From positions 5,270,001 through 5,334,000 of the forward strand of contig NZ_CP022823.1 in assembly GCF_002269255.1 (NCBI RefSeq): a stretch of DNA of 64,000 nucleotides, given 5' to 3'. Below the pieces are notes generated by a model that did no database searches, was not told the DNA's origin, and saw nothing but the letters and a program-made list of their open reading frames with translations. A program made the translations under genes and the position numbers. Below are positions 30,208 through 37,834 of this stretch, piece by piece (within the stretch, counting starts at the first letter, position 1; each line of letters starts with the position of its first letter). This DNA comes from Klebsiella quasivariicola. GTDB lineage: Bacteria; Pseudomonadota; Gammaproteobacteria; Enterobacterales; Enterobacteriaceae.

Positions 30208-30555
30208 CTAAACGACTCCTTCCCTTAACAGGCTCAATACCGCGGATAGCACCAACGAAATAGCTTCTAAGCCGAGTACGACACTCAACAAGCGTTTTAT
30301 CATGACGGAAGCAAACGTCGTTAATGCTGTGTTTCCGCCAACCTGACGCTGCTGATTTCGCACGACGATCGCCAGTATAACGGTTAGCCCGAGAGCGATA
30401 CCGGCAATCCCCCCGGAAACCAGGTCGCCGCGGGCGAAACCAATACGCGTCGAGGCTAATGCCAGAACAAAAACCGAAAACAGAGTCCGCTGCCAGGCAA
30501 GCGCGGTACGCTCCGGTTGCAGGCCGGGATCACGTGTGCGGAGAGACAACGTCAT
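30208..30555 (-). CDS. yidG: DUF202 inner-membrane protein (YidG-like)
   Basis: A 115-residue membrane protein with a DUF202 domain and about three predicted membrane helices (VFVLALASTRIGFA, GIAGIALGLTVILAIVV, LLSVVLGLEAISLVLSAVL). The N-terminal signature PGLQPERTALAWQRT is typical of YidG. Function is unknown. The start overlaps the yidH stop (ATGA), and the stop abuts the start of the maturase gene with no gap. E. coli also pairs yidG and yidH, near a sulfatase gene, yidJ. Confidence 0.85.
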   Translation of the reverse strand: MTLSLRTRDPGLQPERTALAWQRTLFSVFVLALASTRIGFARGDLVSGGIAGIALGLTVILAIVVRNQQRQVGGNTALTTFASVMIKRLLSVVLGLEAISLVLSAVLSLLREGVV

Positions 30556-30896
30556 AGCAGAAGCATCACTCCCAATGTCATCATCATCACCGCCGCTAAA
30601 CCTGCACTTAGCCAAATCAATAGACGAGGGTAGGTCAGCGCCGCGTCATCGCGCATTGCGCGTTCATTCACGGACCAGCGCAGATAGGCGTACCACGCGA
30701 GAATCGCTGCCGTGATGCCCAACGCGCACACCAGTAATTCCTTAGCCATTGAGGGCGCCAGATTTTCCGCGAGCTGATCGATGCCTATCGCGGCAGCCAT
30801 AAAGGCCAGCGCGGTGCGGATCCATGCCAGAAACGTACGTTCATTCGCGAGAGAGAAACGATAGTCGGGATCCTTTCCCTGTGTCAGCCAGCTCAT
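30552..30896 (-). CDS. yidH: DUF202 inner-membrane protein (YidH-like)
   Basis: A 114-residue DUF202 protein with the family start KDPDYRFSLANERTFLAWIRTAL and three predicted membrane helices. It matches E. coli YidH (115 residues) from memory. Function is unknown. It overlaps the regulator gene upstream and yidG downstream by ATGA junctions, so it should be translated together with them. The two small proteins may form a hetero-oligomer; this is inference from pairing alone. Confidence 0.87.
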   Translation of the reverse strand: MSWLTQGKDPDYRFSLANERTFLAWIRTALAFMAAAIGIDQLAENLAPSMAKELLVCALGITAAILAWYAYLRWSVNERAMRDDAALTYPRLLIWLSAGLAAVMMMTLGVMLLL

Positions 30897-31621
30897 CGGC
30901 TATTCTCGACAACGTATTGATAGCAATGCGCGATATGTTTCGCGATGCTGAATTCCACCAGTTCTCCGCGATCGTTATAGCCCTTACGGGTTTTCACCAG
31001 TAGCGGCTCATGAGAATCAATATGCAAGATGCGGCAATCGTCTTCCGTGGGCATTTCGGCGGTAATAACATCCTGGAAACTTTCAATATTTTCATTATTA
31101 TTTTCCAGCATGCTGTAAAGGCCGTTCTTCAGCGCATCAAGCGTAAGGTGGTGCAGACGCGTCGTTAGCCAGATGTAGTTCACTTGCGCAGGCTGCTCGT
31201 TTTGTCGGTAAATGGTGCGGGTTAACAACCACAGCGGTGTCTTATCATCATTAAGTTCAAACGCCTGAGCAGCTCCCCCTGACGGCACAAGTTGTTCCAG
31301 CTTGAGATTGTTACGTTCAATGGGATGCTGCTGTTGTCCATCAACCAGCCGTATCCGGGCCTTCACCTCCTGCTTCTCTGAGGTGCTGATCACCATGGTG
31401 CCAATGCCGGCCTGTCGTTTTACCAACCCTTTGGCGGCCAGCTCGGCGAGCGCGCGACGGGCAGTGATGCGGCTGACGCCAAAGATCTCTTCAAACTCAG
31501 CCTCTGTGGGCAGCACATCGTTCTTTTTGTATTCTCCGGCTTTCAGTTTTCCCAGCAAAATATCGTGCAACTGAGCATAGAGCGGTTTGGCTCCTGGCGA
31601 ATAATCCAGTTCTTCTTTCAT
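30893..31621 (-). CDS. GntR-family regulator (HutC/UTRA type)
   Basis: A 242-residue transcription factor. The winged helix covers about residues 10-78 (PTEAEFEEIFGVSRITARRALAE is its core), and the UTRA effector domain covers about 90-238. UTRA regulators often bind phosphorylated sugars or amino sugars, which fits control by a PTS product. I start at MKEELDYSPG (31621); the upstream alternative adds 17 residues that overlap the intergenic region. It lies 43 nt after the sulfatase and overlaps yidH by ATGA. Its likely operator is the TTGTTATAACAA palindrome in front of the operon. Confidence 0.88.
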   Translation of the reverse strand: MKEELDYSPGAKPLYAQLHDILLGKLKAGEYKKNDVLPTEAEFEEIFGVSRITARRALAELAAKGLVKRQAGIGTMVISTSEKQEVKARIRLVDGQQQHPIERNNLKLEQLVPSGGAAQAFELNDDKTPLWLLTRTIYRQNEQPAQVNYIWLTTRLHHLTLDALKNGLYSMLENNNENIESFQDVITAEMPTEDDCRILHIDSHEPLLVKTRKGYNDRGELVEFSIAKHIAHCYQYVVENSR

Positions 31622-31664
31622 TGTTCCCCTACTCCTTTTCCCCGGCCTGAGCCGGGGATCCTGC

Positions 31665-33410
31665 TTAATCAAGCCTCATTTCTAACGCCATTTTATAGTA
31701 CACGCTTTGATGCTGCTCCTGCGGAACCTCGTTCTGGACGAAGGCCCACAAATTTTCTGTCGTCCAGCCAGGCTGACTGATTGACTGCAGTCGCGTCATC
31801 AGCTCGTTCTGACCACTGCCCTCCAGATGTTGCAACAGCGCAAAGAGACCGTAACGGACAACTGGCGCAAAGGCGGCCAGTTCAGGCAACAGATGCGGAT
31901 CCAACCCTAACAATGGCCCTCCAGCATCCTCCAGGTCATAGCGTGGGTACAGCTCCGATGGCGCGTCGCTCTGCGCCATCATCGCTTTCATGCTGGTGCA
32001 GAGACGTTCTGCTGCGGCAGTATCACGGCTTTGCGTTTTCTGCAGCGGATCGTCGTGCAAGTCGTACAGACGATGGCCAAATCGATCTGCCCCGCGCGTC
32101 ATTACAGACTCCGCAGGGATCTTCAGTACCTGGCATCCCTTGGTAAAACCGAATGGGGGATGCAGCGTCATGCCCTGAAGTTCGCTCGGCGTAAAGCGTC
32201 GATTAATACGGGTAGGCATCAAGGTATATTCGTACAAACCGCTCACACCTTGAGTGACTGGCGCGCGCATATAGACGTAGCGGCCATCGGTAATATTGAT
32301 GTGGCAGCCATGATAGCCAAACAGCGCGTAATTTCGGACCGGTGTGTCATCACGCAGTACCGGTAGTAAAGACACGCCTTGCATATCTTTTGGTTTGGGC
32401 AGCCCAAAGCTATCAAGCAGCGTCGCCGGAATATCAATCGTCTGCGCCAGCGCCTGCCGTGACTCTCCCGCGCAGCCATACTGTGGATGCCAGATAAAGC
32501 AGGGTATATTGGCCACTTCGTTATACAGCGGCATGATGTTTTTCCCCCACCATTCATGCTCGCCAAGCAGGAACCCATGATCCGTATTGACGATAAGCAT
32601 CGTGTCCTGCCACAGATCGTAACGATCCATATAGTCCAGCACTTTACCCACGTAGACGTCCACCATCGTCAGCAGGGCCATATAATATTTCTGGATGACG
32701 CTTTTCCGCTCCGGGCTTTCCGTTACGAAATAGTAAGGTGGCCACCCATCGAACTGCGAGGGATCCTCAATCCCGTACATCCGCAGATATTTTTCCGGTA
32801 CGAAGAAGGGCTCGTGCGGATCAAAACACTCTACCTGCAGGAACCAGTTATCGCTGGCATGGTTGGTATCAATAAACTCCAGACCTTTATTGATTGTCCG
32901 CGCCAGATGGTGATCCTCCTCATTCTGCATAAACTGTACGTTTATCTGATGCTGGACCCGGCTGGTGATACGGCGCTGCTTGATCTCCTCCGGTTCCCCT
33001 GACTCGTAGCGATATTCAGGTTTATCAACGACACCTTTCCAGGCATCCCCTTCCTGCCCGCGAATAAACTCATAGGTGCTGTAGCGAGAGTGGTAGGTTG
33101 CCCCGCCATCCCGCCAGTAGTGCTTGTGATCGGTCACCAGGTGGGTATGAATCCCGTTTTTTTTCAGTATTTCCGGCACGGAATCATCAAACGGTTCCAG
33201 CGGCGACCAGCCCCGATGGAGAAAGTTGTAGCGCCCGGTATGTAACTCTCTGCGGGCAGGCATACAGGGCATGCTGCCAACATAAAAATTATCAAAGCGT
33301 ACCGTACGTTCTTTTAAGCGCTGGAAATTCGGCGTGATAGCGCGATCGCTTCCATAAGCTGACAACAGACGTTTGTTAAGCGAATCAAACATCAACATAA
33401 TTGCTTTCAT
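31665..33410 (-). CDS. Cys-type sulfatase, no signal peptide
   Basis: A 581-residue protein of the sulfatase/alkaline phosphatase superfamily. The signature CMPARRELHTGR begins at C49, the residue that must become formylglycine. Metal and sulfate ligands are suggested by MLMFDSLN (D9), TDHKHYW near 94-99, FDPHEPF and VNTDHGFLLGEHEWWGKN. The N-terminus is MKAIMLMFDS with no signal peptide or membrane segment, so the enzyme should act in the cytoplasm. It is not the E. coli YidJ orthologue by sequence, although the neighbours YidG/YidH are shared. The substrate is unknown; a sulfated sugar delivered by the adjacent PTS is my inference. Confidence 0.9.
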   Translation of the reverse strand: MKAIMLMFDSLNKRLLSAYGSDRAITPNFQRLKERTVRFDNFYVGSMPCMPARRELHTGRYNFLHRGWSPLEPFDDSVPEILKKNGIHTHLVTDHKHYWRDGGATYHSRYSTYEFIRGQEGDAWKGVVDKPEYRYESGEPEEIKQRRITSRVQHQINVQFMQNEEDHHLARTINKGLEFIDTNHASDNWFLQVECFDPHEPFFVPEKYLRMYGIEDPSQFDGWPPYYFVTESPERKSVIQKYYMALLTMVDVYVGKVLDYMDRYDLWQDTMLIVNTDHGFLLGEHEWWGKNIMPLYNEVANIPCFIWHPQYGCAGESRQALAQTIDIPATLLDSFGLPKPKDMQGVSLLPVLRDDTPVRNYALFGYHGCHINITDGRYVYMRAPVTQGVSGLYEYTLMPTRINRRFTPSELQGMTLHPPFGFTKGCQVLKIPAESVMTRGADRFGHRLYDLHDDPLQKTQSRDTAAAERLCTSMKAMMAQSDAPSELYPRYDLEDAGGPLLGLDPHLLPELAAFAPVVRYGLFALLQHLEGSGQNELMTRLQSISQPGWTTENLWAFVQNEVPQEQHQSVYYKMALEMRLD

Positions 33411-33425
33411 GCATGAGTCCTTTTT

Positions 33426-34841
33426 TCACACCGTTTCTTTATCGTAACCGCGAACTTTGCCGACGATGTAAGTCAAAGCAAAAGCCGCTGCACAGCCAAC
33501 CAGCCATGCCAGGATGTACTGAAGATATTTCCCATCAGCAATCAGCGGGAGTGCTGACAGCCCCGCCGCGCCGACCCCATTTGTGGATACGCCAAGCAGT
33601 ACCACCATGACCCCACCGAAACCAGCGCCAATAGAGCCGGTAATAAACGCAAATCCTGCGGGGATATTGACGCCAAATATTGTCGGTTCACCCACCGCCA
33701 GAATGGAGGTTGGGATCGCCCCCCTGGCAATTTTCTTCATCACCGGATCGCGCGTCAGCAAGAGAACCGCTGTCGCCGCACCGACCATCCCAGCATTAGA
33801 CATGATTTGAATAGCAAACAGGGGGGCATGGCCAGTGGCGTTAATCATCTCGAGGTGGATCGGGAACAGACCATGATGCAAACCTAGCGATATCAGGAAG
33901 GGGAACAGCGCCGAAAGCACAAAGCCAGCGACAATACCGCCATGCTCCAGTAGGCCGTTCAGACCGCTGAGTATCCCGTTAGACACAATTCCGGCCGCGG
34001 GCATGATGATGAAAAGGAGCGCTGCCGCCATGACCAACAGCACCAGCGTTGGCGTGACGACAACATCGACAATATCAGGAACAAATCGACGTACTTGTTT
34101 CTCCAGCAGGCACATAAGCCAGACGGCAAAGATCACGCCGATAAGGCCACCCTGCCCGGGGATCAGTCCGAGGGTCGTCACCTGCGGCATGATGGTAATG
34201 GCGCCCAGCAGGCCACCCAGAATCAGGTTACCTTCAAACTCTCGTGCCGACGTTACTCCCGCATAGATGGCTAAAAAGCCAAATAGCGCTTTCGAGACCA
34301 CATCAAGAAACTGGCTTAGACCCAAAAGATGGCGCTGATCGAGTACCACCTGAGTCGGGGAAAGATCGCCCACTGAAGCAACATGATGGGTTAACGCCCA
34401 GGACGCTGCCGAGTTGAATATCACATTGTTCAGTCCCATTAAAATCCCGGCTGCAATCAGCGCGGGCAGAATGGGAACAAAAATATTGGCGATATGTTTG
34501 AGTATGACTTTAGTCCGGGTCTGTTTTTTGGCTTTTTCACGTGCTGTTTTCGCTTTTTGCTCAACGGCGCTTAATGCCTCTCCACTGTCTGGCTGACCCT
34601 TTAAACGAGCATTAATAACCCCAGCCACTTTTGTCGATTTCCCCGGACCAACGATCACCTGCAGGGTATCGTCTTCGACAACGCCTAATACCCCCTCGAT
34701 CGCTTTCAAGGCAGTCATATCCACCAGGGATGTATCGGCGATGGTCATTCTTACCCGGGTCATACAGTTGGTGACATGAATAAAATTAGCGAGCCCGCCA
34801 CAGTGCTTAACGATGGCGTCCCCCACCATGTTGTAGTTCAT
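33426..34841 (-). CDS. PTS sugar permease, fused EIIBC (glucose/sucrose superfamily)
   Basis: A 471-residue inner-membrane permease with an N-terminal EIIB domain (about 1-85) and a C-terminal EIIC domain (about 105-465). The phosphocysteine is C26 in VTNCMTRVRM. EIIC has about ten membrane segments and the sugar-site motif AVGEPTIFGVN. No EIIA domain is present, so it would need a separate EIIA such as Crr, as MurP does. I start at 34841 (MNYNMVGDAIV), with AAGGA about 9 nt upstream. It is the first gene of the operon, 15 nt before the sulfatase. Substrate unknown. Confidence 0.9.
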   Translation of the reverse strand: MNYNMVGDAIVKHCGGLANFIHVTNCMTRVRMTIADTSLVDMTALKAIEGVLGVVEDDTLQVIVGPGKSTKVAGVINARLKGQPDSGEALSAVEQKAKTAREKAKKQTRTKVILKHIANIFVPILPALIAAGILMGLNNVIFNSAASWALTHHVASVGDLSPTQVVLDQRHLLGLSQFLDVVSKALFGFLAIYAGVTSAREFEGNLILGGLLGAITIMPQVTTLGLIPGQGGLIGVIFAVWLMCLLEKQVRRFVPDIVDVVVTPTLVLLVMAAALLFIIMPAAGIVSNGILSGLNGLLEHGGIVAGFVLSALFPFLISLGLHHGLFPIHLEMINATGHAPLFAIQIMSNAGMVGAATAVLLLTRDPVMKKIARGAIPTSILAVGEPTIFGVNIPAGFAFITGSIGAGFGGVMVVLLGVSTNGVGAAGLSALPLIADGKYLQYILAWLVGCAAAFALTYIVGKVRGYDKETV

Positions 34842-34871
34842 ACAGAGGTTCCTTTTCTTTGTTATCTCCAT

Positions 34872-34915
34872 TTGTTATAACAATATAATATTATACTTTT
34901 TGTGAGTAACCTCAA
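34872..34915 (-). promoter_or_regulatory. Promoter and palindromic operator of the PTS/sulfatase operon
   Basis: Minus-strand TTGAGG (34915-34910), 16 bp, TAATAT (34893-34888) reads as a sigma-70 promoter. Just downstream lies the perfect palindrome TTGTTATAACAA (34872-34883), at or just after the expected start point, a good place for the GntR-family repressor. A TATAAT two bases upstream of the TAATAT (34895-34890) is an alternative -10. Confidence 0.55.
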
Positions 34916-35306
34916 AAATAAAAACATAGCGAAGGCGTATTGGATTTTGGAAAAAAGGTGCCCCATGAATATTTGAGCAAGAGCCGTCGCCTCCTGCCCA
35001 CCAGACGTGCGGGTGGTACCGTTAATGTCTGTCTTTAATCAGGGGGAAATATTATTGAGAGTGAGAAAAACGAGGCGGGAATAAGAAAATAACTTTCACA
35101 CGGCGAGAAAAGATATCAACTAGCTGAAAAATAAGTAGTATCTGTGTAATTTCTTCAAATTTAAATGAAAATGCGCTAATCATAAAAAGCGTGAACAATA
35201 TTTTATAATTTCCGGCAAAATTGCGGCATTGCGCACCACTGACTCCCTGGCGGGCCGTCATGTCTTCCGATCCTGCTACATGCCGCACTCTGTGGAATAA
35301 TCGAAT
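34916..35306. other. AT-rich intergenic region upstream of the PTS operon
   Basis: About 390 bp without a credible gene. It is clearly more AT-rich than the neighbouring genes. An 89-codon minus-strand frame at 35052-35321 has no start site, no recognisable motif and a composition like random sequence. This may be the scar of the event that placed the sulfatase operon next to metE. Confidence 0.6.
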
Positions 35307-35334
35307 AAACGCCAGCGACACTGCTGGCGTTTTT
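35307..35334. terminator. metE terminator
   Basis: AAACGCCAGC and GCTGGCGTTT pair around GACACT, with TTTTTA on the plus strand and a weaker TTTATTC on the metE strand. It lies 7 nt after the metE stop. Confidence 0.8.
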
Positions 35335-35340
35335 ATTAGC

Positions 35341-37602
35341 TTATGCCTGGCGCAGGTTGTGCGCCGCTTGCACCATATTCGCCAGCGCGGCGCGGGTTTC
35401 CGGCCAGCCGCGAGTTTTCAGGCCGCAGTCCGGGTTAACCCACAGCCGCTCCGCCGGAATACGCTGCGCGGCTTTCTTCAGCAGCGCTTCGATCCACTCC
35501 ACGCTCGGCACGTTCGGCGAGTGAATATCATATACTCCCGGCCCGATCTCATTGGGATACTCGAACGCTTCGAACGACTCCAGCAGCTCCATATCGGACC
35601 GCGAGGTTTCAATAGTGATCACGTCGGCATCCAGCGCGGCAATGGAGTCCATGATGTCGTTGAACTCGCAGTAGCACATGTGGGTGTGGATCTGCGTGTC
35701 GTCTTTGGCAACCGCGGCGTTGATGCGGAAAGCTTCCACTCCCCACTGGAGATAAGCATCCCAGTCACTGCGCTTCAGCGGTAACCCTTCGCGCAGCGCC
35801 GGCTCATCAATCTGGATGATGCCGATCCCCGCCGCCTCCAGATCCGCCACTTCATCACGCAGCGCCAGCGCAATCTGTTTCGCGATGGTTTCACGGCTGA
35901 CGTCTTCCCGCGGGAAGGACCAGCACAGAATCGTCACCGGACCGGTCAGCATGCCTTTCACCGGCTTGTCGGTCAGCGACTGTGCGTACTTCGCCCATTC
36001 GACAGTGATCGCCTGCGGACGGCTGATGTCGCCGATTACTACTGGCGGCTTCACGCAGCGGGAACCATAGCTCTGCACCCAGCCGTTTTGCGTGAAGATA
36101 AAACCGTCCAGATGTTCACCGAAGTATTCCACCATATCATTGCGCTCGGCTTCCCCGTGCACCAGTACGTCTAAACCCAACCGCTCCTGTTCGACGATCG
36201 CCTGCTTAATATGTTCCGCAATCCCCTTCCGATAATGACTGGCGTCAAGGTTGCCCTTTTTGAAGTCCAGGCGCAGGCTGCGGATCTCGGTCGTCTGCGG
36301 GAATGACCCGATGGTGGTGGTCGGCCACGCCGGCAGCTTAAAGCGTTGGCGCTGTGCCTGCGCGCGAACCTCGTAGGGGCTGGCACGCTGGCTGTCCTGA
36401 GCGGTGATCGCCGCCAGCCGTTTTTCCACTTCCGCGTTGTGCACGCGGGTCGAATGGCGACGGGCCTGGATTGGCGCGCTCCACTCGGTAATCGCCGCCG
36501 TATCGCCGCTGTTCAGCGCATCGCGCAGCAGCGCCAGCTCACCACACTTCTGCAAAGCGAAGGCAAACCAGCTCTTCACTTCCGCATCAAGGCGCGTCTC
36601 TACGCTCAGATCGATCGGGCTATGCAGCAGAGAGCAGGATGACGCGACCCAGAGGTCGCGTTTACCGACGAGGTCTTTAATTAGCGCATACTTTTCAGTG
36701 AGATCGGCGCGCCAGACGTTACGCCCATTGATCAGGCCCGCGGACAACAGCCAGTCGGCCGGCAGGCGGTTGTGCAGTTCGGCAACATCATCTTTGCCGT
36801 GCACCAGGTCAACATGCAGCCCCTGAACCGGCAGCGCAGCAATGGTCGCGAGATTGTCGCTAATTCCTTCAAAATAGGTGGTCAGCAGCAGCTTCACCTG
36901 GCCCTGCAGGGCGTCATAAGCCGGTTTAAAGGCCTCCCGCCACGCAGGCGGCAGCTCCAGCACCAGCGCCGGTTCATCAATCTGTACCCACTCGATGCCG
37001 CGCTTCGCCAGTTCGGCCAACACCTGCTGGTAAACCGGCAGGATGGCATTCAGCAGGCTCAAACGATCAAACGGTTCGCCTTTCACTTTACCCAGCCACA
37101 GGTACGTTACCGGCCCCAGCAGCACCGGTTTCACGTTGTGGCCCAGCGCCAGCGCTTCGTCTACTTCATCCAGCAGCTGGGTCCAGGTCAGTGCGAACCG
37201 CTGGCCCTTCACGAACTCCGGCACCATATAGTGATAGTTGGTGTTGAACCATTTGGTCATTTCCGCAGCGGCGGCCGGTTCGCCAGTCGGCGCGCGGCCG
37301 CGGCCAATGCGGAACAGGGTATCGATGTCGATGGATCCGTCTTTGTTCTGATGACGAGCCGGCACGTTGCCAAGCAGCAGGCTGGTAGTCAGAACATGGT
37401 CGTACCAGGCGAAATCCCCCACCGGCAGCAGATCAACGCCCGCCTGTTTCTGCTGCTCCCAGTGACGGGCGCGCAGCTCACGGCCTACCGCCAGCAGTTC
37501 CTCGCGAGTGGCGTTGCCCGCCCAGTAGCTCTCTTGCGCTTTTTTCAGCTCGCGGCGCAGGCCAACGCGAGGAAAACCAAGGGTGTGGTTAATAATTGTC
37601 AT
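35341..37602 (-). CDS. metE: Cobalamin-independent methionine synthase MetE
   Basis: MetE transfers the methyl group of 5-methyltetrahydropteroyltriglutamate to homocysteine without B12. The product is 753 residues, the E. coli length. It starts MTIINHTLGFPRVGLRRELKKA, and the zinc ligands are in HTHMCYCEF and in WVNPDCGLKTRGW near the C-terminus. It is divergent from its activator gene metR, with MetJ and MetR sites between. An ERIC element lies in what should be its 5' untranslated region. Confidence 0.98.
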   Translation of the reverse strand: MTIINHTLGFPRVGLRRELKKAQESYWAGNATREELLAVGRELRARHWEQQKQAGVDLLPVGDFAWYDHVLTTSLLLGNVPARHQNKDGSIDIDTLFRIGRGRAPTGEPAAAAEMTKWFNTNYHYMVPEFVKGQRFALTWTQLLDEVDEALALGHNVKPVLLGPVTYLWLGKVKGEPFDRLSLLNAILPVYQQVLAELAKRGIEWVQIDEPALVLELPPAWREAFKPAYDALQGQVKLLLTTYFEGISDNLATIAALPVQGLHVDLVHGKDDVAELHNRLPADWLLSAGLINGRNVWRADLTEKYALIKDLVGKRDLWVASSCSLLHSPIDLSVETRLDAEVKSWFAFALQKCGELALLRDALNSGDTAAITEWSAPIQARRHSTRVHNAEVEKRLAAITAQDSQRASPYEVRAQAQRQRFKLPAWPTTTIGSFPQTTEIRSLRLDFKKGNLDASHYRKGIAEHIKQAIVEQERLGLDVLVHGEAERNDMVEYFGEHLDGFIFTQNGWVQSYGSRCVKPPVVIGDISRPQAITVEWAKYAQSLTDKPVKGMLTGPVTILCWSFPREDVSRETIAKQIALALRDEVADLEAAGIGIIQIDEPALREGLPLKRSDWDAYLQWGVEAFRINAAVAKDDTQIHTHMCYCEFNDIMDSIAALDADVITIETSRSDMELLESFEAFEYPNEIGPGVYDIHSPNVPSVEWIEALLKKAAQRIPAERLWVNPDCGLKTRGWPETRAALANMVQAAHNLRQA

Positions 37603-37630
37603 TTTTTGAGCCTCATAATTGCAATCCGAA

Positions 37631-37737
37631 AGATTTCGGATTTAGGGAAGGCGGCAAACTTGCTCATCCCCAGGAGCTTACTGAAGTAAGTGACTGGGGT
37701 GAGGAAGTGCTGCCAACGCACCATAAATTCGAAAGAT
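37631..37737. repeat. ERIC element in the metE leader
   Basis: CATCCCCAGGAGCTTACTGA, AGTAAGTGACTGGGGTGAGG matches the ERIC core. The ends AGATTTCGGATTTAGGG and CCATAAATTCGAAAGAT are imperfect inverted repeats. It begins 28 bp upstream of the metE start and lies between the met boxes and the gene, so it would be transcribed in the metE mRNA. Confidence 0.88.
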
Positions 37738-37746
37738 AAAGGATTT

Positions 37747-37770
37747 AGCCGTCCAGATGTTTACACATCC
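37747..37770. promoter_or_regulatory. MetJ boxes between metE and metR
   Basis: Three tandem 8-mers, AGCCGTCC-AGATGTTT-ACACATCC, resemble the met-box consensus AGACGTCT. MetJ with S-adenosylmethionine would repress metE and metR here, as in E. coli. Confidence 0.75.
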
Positions 37771-37821
37771 ATAATTGACAGTTACTGTATATTCCTCAAG
37801 CGCAAATTGCTCATGGCGAAG

Positions 37822-37834
37822 TGAAGGACTTTCA
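37822..37834. promoter_or_regulatory. Candidate MetR binding site
   Basis: TGAAGGACTTTCA fits the MetR consensus TGAA-N5-TTCA. It touches the first base of metR, which would suit autorepression. A second site nearer metE is expected, but I could not place it. Confidence 0.5.

Noticed and set aside
35052..35321. An 89-codon minus-strand frame in the AT-rich gap upstream of the PTS operon
   Set aside because: No ribosome-binding site and no recognisable motif; it also runs into the metE terminator.
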